A DNA stretch of 64,000 bases, taken from the NCBI RefSeq assembly GCF_004011805.1, contig NZ_RCHJ01000026.1, positions 22,694-86,693 of the forward strand, written 5' to 3'. The translations under genes and the position numbers were made by a program. Under the pieces are notes generated by a model. The model saw only the letters and a program-made list of their open reading frames with translations, did not search any database and had not been told where the DNA came from. Source of the stretch: Piscinibacter defluvii. GTDB taxonomy: Bacteria; Pseudomonadota; Gammaproteobacteria; Burkholderiales; Burkholderiaceae_C. Positions 43,842 to 53,198 of the stretch are shown in pieces (position 1 is the stretch's first letter; every line of letters starts with the position of its first letter).

Positions 43842-44663
43842 ATGCATCCGGTCAACGCGGCCTTCGCCGTCAACACCTACTCGTACACCCTGCGCGGCTC
43901 CGCACGGGCCGCCGTGCAGGCGCTGGCCGGGCGCGGCTTCCGCGAGTTCGAGCTGATGATGTACCCGGGCCACCTGTGGCCGGACGAGGTCGATGCGGCG
44001 CAGCGGCGCGACTGGCGTGCCTGGGCCGAGGGCGAGGGCCTGACGATCCGCACGCTCAACATGCCGAACGTGGACCTGAACATCGCGGCTGCCACCGCCG
44101 AGATGCGGGCGATGACGCTCGGGCTGCTGCGCCGGTTCGTCGTGCTGGCCGGCGACATCGGCGCGCAGGGCGTCGTGCTCGGGCCGGGCAAGGCCAACCC
44201 GCTGCTGCCGATGCCGCACGAGCAGATGGTGGCGCACTTCCACGCCGCGCTCGACGAGCTCGTGCCGTTGGCCGCGCGCCACGGCACGGCGATCTTCGTC
44301 GAGAACATGCCGTTTGCCTTCCTGCCGCGCGCGGCCGAGCTGCTCGAGGCGGTGGAGGCCAGCGCTCACCCGGACCTCGGCATCGTCTACGACGTGGCCA
44401 ACGGCCACTTTGTGCACGAAGATCCCGCCGCGGGCTTGCGGCGTTGCGCCGGCCGGCTGCAGGTGGTGCACCTGTCGGACACCACGCAGGCGAGCTTTCG
44501 GCACGATGCGGTCGGGCTCGGCACGGTGGACTTCACCGCGATTCCCGGAGTGCTGCAATCGATCGGCTTCAAGCGCCGGCCGGTGCTCGAAATCATCGAC
44601 CCCGACCCCGACCGGGCCATCGACCAAAGTGCCCGCCGGCTCGAAGCCGCGGGCTGGACCTGA
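43842..44663 (+). CDS. Sugar isomerase/epimerase-like TIM-barrel protein (hydroxypyruvate isomerase type)
   Basis: A 273-residue xylose-isomerase-like TIM barrel. The metal ligands of the family appear in order: Glu in FVENMP, Asp in YDVANGH, His in VVHLSD and Glu in PVLEII. It should isomerise or epimerise a small hydroxy-carbonyl compound. Its place beside lactonase and ABC sugar genes points to a polyhydroxylated intermediate somewhere in the pathway. Confidence 0.82.
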   Translation: MHPVNAAFAVNTYSYTLRGSARAAVQALAGRGFREFELMMYPGHLWPDEVDAAQRRDWRAWAEGEGLTIRTLNMPNVDLNIAAATAEMRAMTLGLLRRFVVLAGDIGAQGVVLGPGKANPLLPMPHEQMVAHFHAALDELVPLAARHGTAIFVENMPFAFLPRAAELLEAVEASAHPDLGIVYDVANGHFVHEDPAAGLRRCAGRLQVVHLSDTTQASFRHDAVGLGTVDFTAIPGVLQSIGFKRRPVLEIIDPDPDRAIDQSARRLEAAGWT

Positions 44664-44686
44664 CTCCTGTTCATCCTCCGACTCTC

Positions 44687-46123
44687 ATGAACCACTTCGG
44701 CAAGAGCTTCATCGGCGGCCGCTGGGTCGAACCCCGCGGCAGCCAGGTCTTCGAACTCGTCAACCCGGCGACCGAGCAGCCGATCACGAGCTTGCGCGCC
44801 GGCAGCGTCGAGGACGTCGATGCCGCTGTGAAGGCGGCGCGCGCCGCCTTCCCGGCCTTTGCCGACACGCCGGTGGCGCAGCGGCTCGCGCTGCTCGAGC
44901 GCATCGTCGAGTGCTTCCAGGCGCGCGAGGCGGAGGTGCTGGCCGCCATCACGCGCGAGATGGGTGCGCCGTGCAGCAACAAGGGCATGACCGGCGCGGC
45001 GATCGACGGCTTCAAGGCAGCCCACGCCACCCTGCGCGACTACCGCTTCGAGCACGTGCTCGGGCCCAACCTCGTGCGGCGCGAGGCCATCGGCGTCTGC
45101 GGCCTGATCACCGCCTGGAACTGGCCGGCCCAGCTGCTTGCCACCAAGGCCGCCTACGCGCTGGCGGCCGGCTGCACGATGGTGCTCAAGCCGAGCGAGT
45201 TCACGCCGATGACGGCGCATCTCGTGACCGAGATCCTCGATGAAGCCGGCGTGCCGCCCGGCGTGTTCAACCTGGTCCATGGCGACGGGCCGACCGTCGG
45301 CAACGCGATCTGCCGGCACCCCGAAGTCGACTGCATCTCCTTCACCGGTTCGACGCGGGCCGGCGTGCAGATCGGCGAGGCGGCGGCGGCGACGATCAAG
45401 CGCGTCGCGCTGGAGCTCGGCGGCAAGTCCGCCAACATCGTGCTGCCCGATGCCGACCTGGCGCTGGCGGCCGAGTGGAACGTCACGCGCGCCTTCAGCA
45501 ATACCGGCCAGTCCTGCCACGCGCCGACGCGCATGCTGGTGCACGAGTCGCAGGTCGACGAGGTGCTGCGGCTGATCTCGGCCGCCGTGAGCAGGGTCCG
45601 CGTGGGCGATCCGCTGGATCCGGCCACGACGATGGGGCCGCTGGTGAACCAGGCGCAGTTCGAACGCGTGCAGCGTTACATCCGTATCGGCCTCGACGAA
45701 GGTGCGCGCCTGGTCTGCGGCGGCCTCGGTCGGCCGGAGGGCCTGGCGACGGGCTACTATGTTCGGCCGACCGTGTTTGCCGATGTCACGCCGGCGATGA
45801 CCATCGCGCAGGAAGAGATCTTCGGCCCCGTGATCGCCGTGCTCGCCTACCGCACCGAGGACGAAGCGCTGGCGATCGCCAACGGCACGCCCTATGGCCT
45901 GGGCGGCTACGTATTCACGCGCGATGCGGCGCGCGGCACGGCCGTCGGCCGGCGCCTGCGCGCCGGCCGGGTCTTCCTGAACGGCGTGCCGAGCAACCCG
46001 ATGGCACCGATGGGCGGCTACAAGCGCTCCGGCAACGGCCGCGAGATGGGCCCGTTCGGCCTCGAGGAGTACCTCGAGGTCAAGGCGATGATCGGCTTCC
46101 CGCTGCCGACCGACGCCGGCTGA
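44687..46123 (+). CDS. Aldehyde dehydrogenase (paralogue 4)
   Basis: A 478-residue ALDH: LITAWNWPAQ, KPSEFTPMTA, FTGSTRAGVQI, the glutamate in LELGGKSANIV and the cysteine in GQSCHAP. The fourth ALDH of the regulon and not a recent duplicate of the others. It starts 23 bp after the isomerase. Confidence 0.9.
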   Translation: MNHFGKSFIGGRWVEPRGSQVFELVNPATEQPITSLRAGSVEDVDAAVKAARAAFPAFADTPVAQRLALLERIVECFQAREAEVLAAITREMGAPCSNKGMTGAAIDGFKAAHATLRDYRFEHVLGPNLVRREAIGVCGLITAWNWPAQLLATKAAYALAAGCTMVLKPSEFTPMTAHLVTEILDEAGVPPGVFNLVHGDGPTVGNAICRHPEVDCISFTGSTRAGVQIGEAAAATIKRVALELGGKSANIVLPDADLALAAEWNVTRAFSNTGQSCHAPTRMLVHESQVDEVLRLISAAVSRVRVGDPLDPATTMGPLVNQAQFERVQRYIRIGLDEGARLVCGGLGRPEGLATGYYVRPTVFADVTPAMTIAQEEIFGPVIAVLAYRTEDEALAIANGTPYGLGGYVFTRDAARGTAVGRRLRAGRVFLNGVPSNPMAPMGGYKRSGNGREMGPFGLEEYLEVKAMIGFPLPTDAG

Positions 46124-46136
46124 GCGGACCATTGCC

Positions 46137-46742
46137 ATGAGGGAGCACCGGGCGCGCCAGGTCGCGGACGGCTACTGGCTCCTGGAGGCTCCGCGCTGGC
46201 ACGCGGGGCAGCTGTCGGTCTGCGACGTGTTGGAGCGTCGGCGGCACGTGCTCTGCGACGACGGCGGTTCGATGCGCTGCATCGACAGCGTCGACGCCGC
46301 GGAGCCGTACCCCGCCGACGATGCCGTGCTGCTGCACGGTGGCCGCACGTTGGTGGTGGCCGAGATGTGGTCGCACCGCGTCACGGCGTTCGAACGTACA
46401 CCGGATGGTCGGCTCACCCGGCCGCGCTGCTTTGCCCGGCTGCCCGGCCGGGAGCCGGGCGGCCTCTGTGCCGATGCCGAGGGTGGCGTCTGGGTGGCCT
46501 GCTTCAACACCGGCGAGGTGCTGCGCGTCGTCGACGGCGGACGCATCACCGACCGCATCGCCTGCGCCCGCCACGCCATTGCCTGCACGCTGGGCGGCGA
46601 CAACGGACGCACGCTCTTCTGTACCGCCTACACCGGCAGCGTCGACGACATGGACGCGGGCCGGCGCCTGGCGGTGATCTATGCCGCCGTGGTGCCGGTG
46701 CCCGGTGCGGCCCGCCGGCGCACCGCCGTTTCGATCGATTGA
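46137..46742 (+). CDS. Internally deleted SMP-30/gluconolactonase-like protein
   Basis: A 201-residue protein similar to the 282-residue SMP-30 protein at 52346, but with about 80 residues missing from the middle (roughly residues 38-115 of the long form), that is one to two propeller blades. E17 in EAPRWHAG is kept. The later metal-ligand positions are changed: PNG becomes PAD, and the catalytic Asp in EPDGLCAD becomes Gly in EPGGLCAD. It keeps an open frame and its place in the unit, but lactonase activity is doubtful; a decaying duplicate is the simplest reading. Confidence 0.75.
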   Translation: MREHRARQVADGYWLLEAPRWHAGQLSVCDVLERRRHVLCDDGGSMRCIDSVDAAEPYPADDAVLLHGGRTLVVAEMWSHRVTAFERTPDGRLTRPRCFARLPGREPGGLCADAEGGVWVACFNTGEVLRVVDGGRITDRIACARHAIACTLGGDNGRTLFCTAYTGSVDDMDAGRRLAVIYAAVVPVPGAARRRTAVSID

Positions 46743-46771
46743 CCGCGCAAGGGCGCGAAGAGGAGACGCAG

Positions 46772-47551
46772 ATGACCGAGGTTCAGGGAAGCCGGCGCTA
46801 CGCCGGCAAGGTGGCATTCGTCACGGGTGCCGGCAGCGGCATCGGCCGCTCGACGGCGCTCGCGTTCGCACGCGAGGGCGCGAGCGTGGTGGCAGCCGAC
46901 ATCGCCGAAGCCGGCCTGCAGGACACGGCGCGGCGCATCGAGGCGCTCGGCGGCCGCGTGCTGCCGGTGCGCTGCGACGTGACCCGTGGCGAGGACGTGG
47001 GCGCGGCGCTGGAGAGCGCCTGGTCCGCCTTCGGCCGGCTCGACGCGGCCTTCAACAACGCCGGCTCCGAGCAGCCGGTGACGCTGCTGGCCGAACTCTC
47101 CGAAGACGAATGGGACCGCGTGATCCGGGTCAACCTGCGCAGCGTGTTCCTGTGCATGAAGCACCAGATCCCGCTGATGCTCAAGAGCGGCGGCGGCGCG
47201 ATCGTCAACACCTCGTCGGGCGCCGGCGTGATGGCCATTCGCGGGCAGTCCGCCTACTGTGCGGCGAAGTTCGGGGTCACCGCGATCAGCAAGGTCGCCG
47301 CGCTCGAGAACGCGCACTCGAACATCCGCGTCAATGCGCTGTGCCCCGGGATCATCGACACCGAGATGATCGAGCGCTTCACGCAGGGAACGGCCGAAGG
47401 CCGGGCGCGCGTGATCGCACAGGAGCCGATCGGCCGCATGGGCCGGCCGGAGGAGGTGGCGGCCACCGTGCTGTGGCTGTGCAGTGCCGAGGCGGGCTTC
47501 GTCACCGGGCACGCGATGGTGGTCGACGGGGGGCAGACGGCAGGGATCTGA
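46772..47551 (+). CDS. Short-chain dehydrogenase/reductase
   Basis: A 259-residue classical [23 protein letters not shown], serine in [13 protein letters not shown] and VDGGQTAGI at the end. AGGAG lies 7 bp before ATG 46772. Last gene of the CoA-transferase unit; the regulon site for the ABC transporter starts 2 bp after its stop. Confidence 0.9.
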   Translation: MTEVQGSRRYAGKVAFVTGAGSGIGRSTALAFAREGASVVAADIAEAGLQDTARRIEALGGRVLPVRCDVTRGEDVGAALESAWSAFGRLDAAFNNAGSEQPVTLLAELSEDEWDRVIRVNLRSVFLCMKHQIPLMLKSGGGAIVNTSSGAGVMAIRGQSAYCAAKFGVTAISKVAALENAHSNIRVNALCPGIIDTEMIERFTQGTAEGRARVIAQEPIGRMGRPEEVAATVLWLCSAEAGFVTGHAMVVDGGQTAGI

Positions 47552-47553
47552 GC

Positions 47554-47595
47554 GTAGCTCCGGCTTACCGTGGACCCCAGAAAAGTCGACTCGAC
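47554..47595 (+). promoter_or_regulatory. LysR-type regulon site C (towards ABC transporter unit)
   Basis: Box GTAGCTCCGGCTTAC at 47554-47568, then half-site AAAAGTCGACTCGAC at 47581-47595, a 27-bp step. The transporter start is 212 bp downstream, so the leader (47596-47807) is long; I see no riboswitch or gene in it. Confidence 0.72.
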
Positions 47596-47807
47596 CTGAC
47601 CAGGCCGCGGGACAAATAATGAACTCGACACTGCAGGAACAGGCAGGCACACGGAGACAGACGAGGACCGGTCGCCCCGGCGAACGCAGGTCCCTGCCGG
47701 TACCGCCCAGCCCCGCGTGAACGAAGACGGCCCCTCCGGCGGGTTGGCGACCGGAGCCGGGCCTTCGACAGCCAACGGTTCACATATCCAGAGAGCAGGA
47801 GACATCG

Positions 47808-48773
47808 ATGAAGACCCTCACGAGCAAGCTCGGCCTGGCGCTCGGCGCCACGGCGCTGGTCTGCGCTGCCGGCGCCGCCGCGGCCAAGGACATCACCCTG
47901 GCCTACATCGCCAACAGCATGCAGTACCCCTACGACGCCGCGCTCGGCAAGGGGTTCCAGGAGGAATGCCAGAAGCTCGGCTGCAAGGCCATCGTGATCG
48001 ACGGGCGGGCCAACGTCGAACGGCAGGGCAATGCCATCGACGACCTGATCGCCCAGAAGGTCGACGGCATCGCGATGATCGCGACCGACGCCGTGGTGGC
48101 CGTCAACTGGGTCGACCGCCTGGCCGACGTCAAGATCCCGTTCGTCGCCGCAGCGGCAGTGATCGGCGACCCCGACAAGATCCGCCAGGTCAACCCGAAG
48201 CTGACCGCCCTGGTCGTCACCGACGACGTGATGGCCGGCCAGCGCGCCGGTGAACTCGCCGCCAAGCTGCTGCCCAAGGGCAAGGTGGCGAAGATCGGCA
48301 TCGTCGAGGGTGCGCCCGGATTCGCGGTCGTGCGCCAGCGCACCGAAGGCTTCCGCAAGGCGCTCGACGCGGCGGGCGTCAAGTACGAGATCGTCGCCTC
48401 GCAGCCGACCGACTGGACACCTGCCAAGGGCGAAGCCGTGTGCCAGAACGTCATGACGGCCAACCCGGCGCTGGACATGTTCTTCAGCCACGCCGACGAC
48501 ATGGCGCTGGGCTGCGCGCGTGCCATCAAGGCCGCCAACTCGAAGGTCAAGCTGGTGTCCACCGGCGGGGGCTCCAAGCTCGGCAACGATGCGATCAGGA
48601 ACGGCGAGTTCGACGGCTCGGTCTGCACCAAGCCCGGCACGCTCGGCCGCCTGTCGGCCCGCGCGTTGTTCGAGGCCGCCACCGGCAAGAACACCAAGAA
48701 GGGCCAGTTCGTCACCTACGACACGCCGGCCATCACCAAGGCCAACCTCGCCGAGTGCCCACCCGAGTGGTGA
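47808..48773 (+). CDS. Sugar-type ABC transporter, periplasmic binding protein
   Basis: A 321-residue protein with a Sec signal (ALGATALVCAAGAAAA) and the ribose-binding-like fold: ITLAYIANSMQYPYDAALGKG at the mature start, DDLIAQKVDGIAMIATDA, and FSHADDMALGCARAI. With the next two genes it forms a complete CUT2 (Rbs-type) importer. Ligands of this class are mostly sugars, but also cyclitols and small glycosides. Confidence 0.92.
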   Translation: MKTLTSKLGLALGATALVCAAGAAAAKDITLAYIANSMQYPYDAALGKGFQEECQKLGCKAIVIDGRANVERQGNAIDDLIAQKVDGIAMIATDAVVAVNWVDRLADVKIPFVAAAAVIGDPDKIRQVNPKLTALVVTDDVMAGQRAGELAAKLLPKGKVAKIGIVEGAPGFAVVRQRTEGFRKALDAAGVKYEIVASQPTDWTPAKGEAVCQNVMTANPALDMFFSHADDMALGCARAIKAANSKVKLVSTGGGSKLGNDAIRNGEFDGSVCTKPGTLGRLSARALFEAATGKNTKKGQFVTYDTPAITKANLAECPPEW

Positions 48774-48798
48774 TCTGCAGCGCCGGGAGTCGGGCACC

Positions 48799-50346
48799 AT
48801 GGAAGCGAGCGAGCAGGTCCCGCTGATGCGGCTGGAAGGGCTGAAGAAGTCCTTCCTGAACGGCGCCGTCGTCGCGCTGCGCGGCGTCGACCTGACGATC
48901 GAGCGCGGCAAGGTCCATGGCCTGCTCGGCGCCAACGGCGCCGGCAAGTCGACCCTGATCAAGATCCTCTCCGGCGCCTTCCCCGCATCGGGCGGCCGGA
49001 TCGTCTGGAAGGGACAGCCGGTGCAGTGGTCGTCGCCGAAGGAAGCCAACGTGATGGGCGTCGCGACGATCCACCAGCACATTCCGCTGGTGCCGACGCT
49101 CTCGGTGCTCGAGAACGTGTTCCTCGGCGATGACGGACCCTGGCGGCGCGACACGTCGTACCGCAGCCGCTACGACGCGCTGTGCGAGCGGGTCGGCTGC
49201 CGGATCGAGCCGGACACGCTGGTCGCCGACCTGTCGATCGGCCAGCGCCAGATGGTGTCGATCTTCCAGGCGCTGGGCACCGGCGCCGAGCTGATCGTGA
49301 TGGACGAGCCCACCGCCTCGCTGGCCAGCGACGAGCGCGAGCTCGTCTATGCGACGGTGCGGCGACTCTCGCGCCTGGACAACAAGGCGATCCTGTTCGT
49401 CTCGCACTTCCTCGACGAGGTGATGGCGCTGACCGACTGCCTGACCATCCTGCGCGACGGCCAGGCGGTGCTGCGCGCGCAGACCTGCGACATGGACGAA
49501 TCGCGCCTGGCCGAGGCCATCGTCGGCCGTCAGCTGGTGGCGATGGAGCGCGCCGAGGTGACGCCGCATCCGGCCGATGCGCCCGTGGTGCTGGAGCTGC
49601 GCGAGCTGGCCTCGCCCGGCAAGCTGGCGCCGATCTCGCTGACGCTCGCGGCCGGCGAGGTGGTGGGCATCGCCGGGCTGCTCGGCTCCGGTCGCAGCGA
49701 GCTGCTGCACGCGATCTTCGGTGCCGACCCGCAGGCCAGCGGCGAAGTCGTCGTCGGCGGCCGACCCATCGCGCGCTCCACCGGCGCCGCAGTGAAGGCC
49801 GGCCTCGCGCTGGTGCCCGAAGACCGCAACCGCCAGGGCCTGGTGCCGCTGTTCGAGGTCTGGCGCAACACGACGCTGCCGGCGCTCGAGAACATCTCCT
49901 GGCGGCGCTGGCTCCCGGTGCGCCTGCTGGAGCACGCCCGCGGCGCCGAGGCGATCCGCCGGCTGAAGATCAAGGCGCCGTCGCCCGACGCGCTGGTGAC
50001 CGAGCTGAGCGGCGGCAACGCGCAGAAGGTGACGATCGCCAAGTGGCTGTTCAGCAACGTGAAGGTGCTGCTCCTGGACGAGCCCACCGCCGGCATCGAC
50101 ATCGGTGCCAAGACCGACATCCTGCGCCTGGTGCGCGAACTCTCCGCCGCCGGCATGGCGGTGGTGATCGTCTCTTCCGAGTTCGAGGAGCTGCTCGCGG
50201 TGAGCGAGCGCATCCTCGTGATGCGTGACGGACGGTGTGTGGCCGAGCGCCGGCTCGACGACACCTCCGAGCACGAACTGATCCTGCTGGCCGGCGGGCT
50301 CACCCCCCAGACCGCCGCCGCATCGACTGAACGGCCATGGCACTGA
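48799..50346 (+). CDS. Sugar-type ABC transporter, double ATPase
   Basis: A 515-residue fused ATPase of RbsA/XylG type. Domain 1 has Walker A GANGAGKST, signature LSIGQRQM and Walker B LIVMDEP. Domain 2 has the degenerate GLLGSGRSE, signature LSGGNAQKV and LLLDEPTAGID. It drives the permease encoded by the next gene, whose start overlaps its end by 10 bp. Confidence 0.95.
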   Translation: MEASEQVPLMRLEGLKKSFLNGAVVALRGVDLTIERGKVHGLLGANGAGKSTLIKILSGAFPASGGRIVWKGQPVQWSSPKEANVMGVATIHQHIPLVPTLSVLENVFLGDDGPWRRDTSYRSRYDALCERVGCRIEPDTLVADLSIGQRQMVSIFQALGTGAELIVMDEPTASLASDERELVYATVRRLSRLDNKAILFVSHFLDEVMALTDCLTILRDGQAVLRAQTCDMDESRLAEAIVGRQLVAMERAEVTPHPADAPVVLELRELASPGKLAPISLTLAAGEVVGIAGLLGSGRSELLHAIFGADPQASGEVVVGGRPIARSTGAAVKAGLALVPEDRNRQGLVPLFEVWRNTTLPALENISWRRWLPVRLLEHARGAEAIRRLKIKAPSPDALVTELSGGNAQKVTIAKWLFSNVKVLLLDEPTAGIDIGAKTDILRLVRELSAAGMAVVIVSSEFEELLAVSERILVMRDGRCVAERRLDDTSEHELILLAGGLTPQTAAASTERPWH

Positions 50347-51554
50347 TGACCCAGCAACTACCCACGACGAGCACCTCGGCCGCCCCCGGTGCCCGGCCCG
50401 CGGCAGCGGGCGCCGGCCCCGACTGGCGCCGCCTGTTCGGCCTGCGCGAGATGGGCGTGTACTACGCGCTGCTGCTGCTGGTGCTGATCCTCGCGGTGGC
50501 CAGCGCCTACACCGGGCGGGTGAACTATCTGAGCCTGCAGAACGTCACCAACGTGCTGCACCAGTCCTCGCTGACGGCGGTGATGGCGATCGCGATGACC
50601 GTGATCCTGATCACCGGCAACTTCGATCTCTCGGTGGCGTCGGTGGCTGCGCTCGCAGCGGTGCTGCTGATCGGCCTGGCCGACCGGCTCGGCTTCTGGC
50701 CGGCCGCAGGCGTCGCGATGCTGGCGGCGGTGCTGGCCGGGCTGCTCAACGGCTCGATCGTGCAGTACCTCGGCATCAACGCCTTCATCGTCACGCTCGG
50801 CACCCTGACGGCCATCCGCGGCATCGTGCTGATCTACACCGACGGCCGCTCGCTGTCGGTGGAGGACACCGACGTCATCGCCGCGATGCGGGCCTTCGAG
50901 TCCGGGCGCATCGCGGTGGGCACACCGCTGCTGGTGATCGGCGCGGCGCTGTTCGTGGCCGGCGTGCTGGGCGCCATGCGCCTGCGCCGCGACGGCCGCG
51001 CGTTGTCGCCGGCTGCCATCGGCATGAGCGTCGGCGGGCTGGGTACGCTGGCCGCGGGCTGGTTCGGCGGGGCCGAGCTGTCGGTGTCGAAGTCGGTGAT
51101 CTACATGGTGATCTTCGCGAGCATCGTCTGGTTCGTGCTCAGCTTCACCACCGTCGGCCGGCGCGTCTACGCCGTCGGCGGCAACCCCGAGGCGGCGCGG
51201 CTGTCGGGCATCAACGTCAATCGCTACCGCATGGCCGCCTTCATCCTGTGCAGCGCGGCGGCCGGCTTCGCCGGCGTGCTGTTCGCGAGCCGGCTGCGCT
51301 CGGTCAACCCGGCCGCGCTGCAGGGCGCGGAACTGACCGTCATCGCCTCGGCCATCCTGGGCGGCACCTCGCTCTTCGGCGGTGCAGGCAGCGTGGTCAA
51401 GACCCTGGCCGGCGCCCTGCTGCTCTTCACGCTGACCAACGGCTTCAACATGCTGAACCTCGGCGCCAACTACCAGGGCCTGATCGAAGGCGCGGTGATC
51501 GTCATCGCGGCAGCCATCTACACCGTCGGCGGCAGCGGGCGCAAGGCGCACTGA
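50337..51554 (+). CDS. Sugar-type ABC transporter, permease
   Basis: A 405-residue membrane protein of the RbsC family (BPD_transp_2). About ten hydrophobic segments; family motifs MTVILITGNFDLSVAS and AVGGNPEAARLSGINV. An extra segment of about 60 residues between 195 and 255 makes it longer than RbsC (321). Confidence 0.93.
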   Translation: MALMTQQLPTTSTSAAPGARPAAAGAGPDWRRLFGLREMGVYYALLLLVLILAVASAYTGRVNYLSLQNVTNVLHQSSLTAVMAIAMTVILITGNFDLSVASVAALAAVLLIGLADRLGFWPAAGVAMLAAVLAGLLNGSIVQYLGINAFIVTLGTLTAIRGIVLIYTDGRSLSVEDTDVIAAMRAFESGRIAVGTPLLVIGAALFVAGVLGAMRLRRDGRALSPAAIGMSVGGLGTLAAGWFGGAELSVSKSVIYMVIFASIVWFVLSFTTVGRRVYAVGGNPEAARLSGINVNRYRMAAFILCSAAAGFAGVLFASRLRSVNPAALQGAELTVIASAILGGTSLFGGAGSVVKTLAGALLLFTLTNGFNMLNLGANYQGLIEGAVIVIAAAIYTVGGSGRKAH

Positions 51555-51578
51555 CACCCCTCCCAGGAGAACACGAAC

Positions 51579-52322
51579 ATGGCTCAACTCGACGGCAAGA
51601 ACGTGCTGATCACCGGCGCCCTGGGCACCATCGGCCAGGCGATGGTGGCGCGCTACGCGCAGGAGGGCGCCCGCATCATCGCGCTCGACCGCCCCGGCCT
51701 ACCCGATGCGCAGGCCACCCTGGACAAGATCGCCAAGGGCGTGCGCTACTTTGCCTGCGACCTGAACAAGCTCGCCGAGCTGGAAGTGGCCGTCGGCCGG
51801 CTGTCCGACGAGGTCGGCGGCATCGACGTGCTGGTCAACAACGCGGCGCTGGTCATCTTCAAGACCTTCGAGAAGTTCAGCATCGAGGAGTACGAGGACC
51901 AGGTGCGCGTCAACTCCACGGCCTGCTTCGTGCTCGCCCGTGCCGTCAGCAAGGCGATGATCGCGAAGAAGTACGGCAAGATCGTCAACGTCACCTCGCT
52001 GACGCTCACCGGCCGCTGGGAGGGCTACGTGCCCTACATCGCCTCCAAGGGCGCGCTGTACGGCCTGATCAAGGGCCTGGCACGCGAGCTCGGCGCACAC
52101 TTCATCAACGTCAACGGCATCTCGCCCGGTGCGGTGGTCTCCGAGGCCGAGTTCCGCGACCGCGGCGACAAGCGCGAGGAGTACCACCGATGGATCCTCG
52201 AGAACCAGAGCATGAAGAAGCGCATCGAGGCGGTGGACATCGCGAACCTCGCGGTGTTCCTCTCCACCTCGCAGTCGGACCTGATCACCGGCCAGAACAT
52301 CCAGGTCGACGGCGGCTGGTGA
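51579..52322 (+). CDS. Short-chain dehydrogenase/reductase
   Basis: A 247-residue SDR: ITGALGTIGQAMVARY, NNAAL, serine in VTSLTLTG, YIASK and VDGGW at the end. It follows the permease by 24 bp and precedes the lactonase, so a plausible pair of steps is oxidation of a sugar or cyclic hemiacetal to a lactone (SDR) and then hydrolysis (SMP-30). Inference from order only. Confidence 0.9.
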   Translation: MAQLDGKNVLITGALGTIGQAMVARYAQEGARIIALDRPGLPDAQATLDKIAKGVRYFACDLNKLAELEVAVGRLSDEVGGIDVLVNNAALVIFKTFEKFSIEEYEDQVRVNSTACFVLARAVSKAMIAKKYGKIVNVTSLTLTGRWEGYVPYIASKGALYGLIKGLARELGAHFINVNGISPGAVVSEAEFRDRGDKREEYHRWILENQSMKKRIEAVDIANLAVFLSTSQSDLITGQNIQVDGGW

Positions 52323-52345
52323 GCCGCCTGCCCGCGGAGGCCTCC

Positions 52346-53194
52346 ATGGCACGCCACGAACCGACGCTCTTCGCCGACGACTTCGTCTTCCTCGAGGCGC
52401 CGCGCTGGCATGCCGGCCGCCTGTGGGTGTCGGACGTGTTCGACCACCGCGTCTACGCACTGGGCCCGGATGGCGCGCGCGAGCAGATCTGTTGCGTGCC
52501 GCACCGCCCTTCGGGCCTGGGTTTCCTGCCCGATGGCACGCCGATCGTCGTGTCGTCGAAGAACCGCAAGCTGATGCGCATCGATGGCACGTCGATCGTC
52601 GAGTACGCCGACCTGTCCGCCCACGCGGCGGGCGACGTCAACGACTTCGCGATCGACCGGCACGGCCGCGTCTACGTCGGCAACTTCGGCTACGACTACG
52701 ACGCCGGTGAGCCGCGCCGCAACACCGACATCCATCGTGTCGACCCGGACGGCTCGATCCGGGTGGCCGCCGGTGGCGTGGAGTTTCCGAACGGCTCGGT
52801 GATCGTGAACGACGGGCGCACGCTCGTCGTGGCCGAAACCTGGGCCGGCCGCCTGACCGCGTTCGACATCGACGAGCAGGGCCTGCTCGTCGGGCGACGC
52901 GTGTTCGCCGAGCTCGGCGCGCGCGAGCCGGACGGCCTCTGCGCCGACGCGGCCGGCGGCCTCTGGGTCGGCTGCTTCAACACCGGCGAGTTCGTGCGCG
53001 TGCTCGACGGCGGGACGATCACCGACGTCATCGCCTTCGACGGCCGGGGCGTCTCGTGCACGCTCGGCGGCGCGGACGGCCGCACGCTGTTCTGCACCGT
53101 CTATCGAGGCACGGTGCCGCAGCTGGTGGCGCTCGAGCGGCGCGCGGCGGTCTTCAGCGTGCCGGTGGCCGTCGAAGGTCCGTCACCCTGGTGA
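52346..53194 (+). CDS. SMP-30/gluconolactonase family lactonase
   Basis: A 282-residue beta-propeller. Metal ligands of SMP-30 enzymes are recognisable: E17 in EAPRW, Asn in GDVND, Asn in FPNG, and Asp in EPDGLCAD. It should hydrolyse a lactone. GGAGG lies 5 bp before ATG 52346. It is the intact counterpart of the deleted copy at 46137 and probably ends the ABC unit. Confidence 0.88.
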   Translation: MARHEPTLFADDFVFLEAPRWHAGRLWVSDVFDHRVYALGPDGAREQICCVPHRPSGLGFLPDGTPIVVSSKNRKLMRIDGTSIVEYADLSAHAAGDVNDFAIDRHGRVYVGNFGYDYDAGEPRRNTDIHRVDPDGSIRVAAGGVEFPNGSVIVNDGRTLVVAETWAGRLTAFDIDEQGLLVGRRVFAELGAREPDGLCADAAGGLWVGCFNTGEFVRVLDGGTITDVIAFDGRGVSCTLGGADGRTLFCTVYRGTVPQLVALERRAAVFSVPVAVEGPSPW

Positions 53195-53198
53195 CGCC

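Noticed and set aside
47596..47807. Possible riboswitch in the long leader of the ABC transporter unit
   Set aside because: No recognisable aptamer core or terminator/antiterminator pair; the length alone is not evidence.
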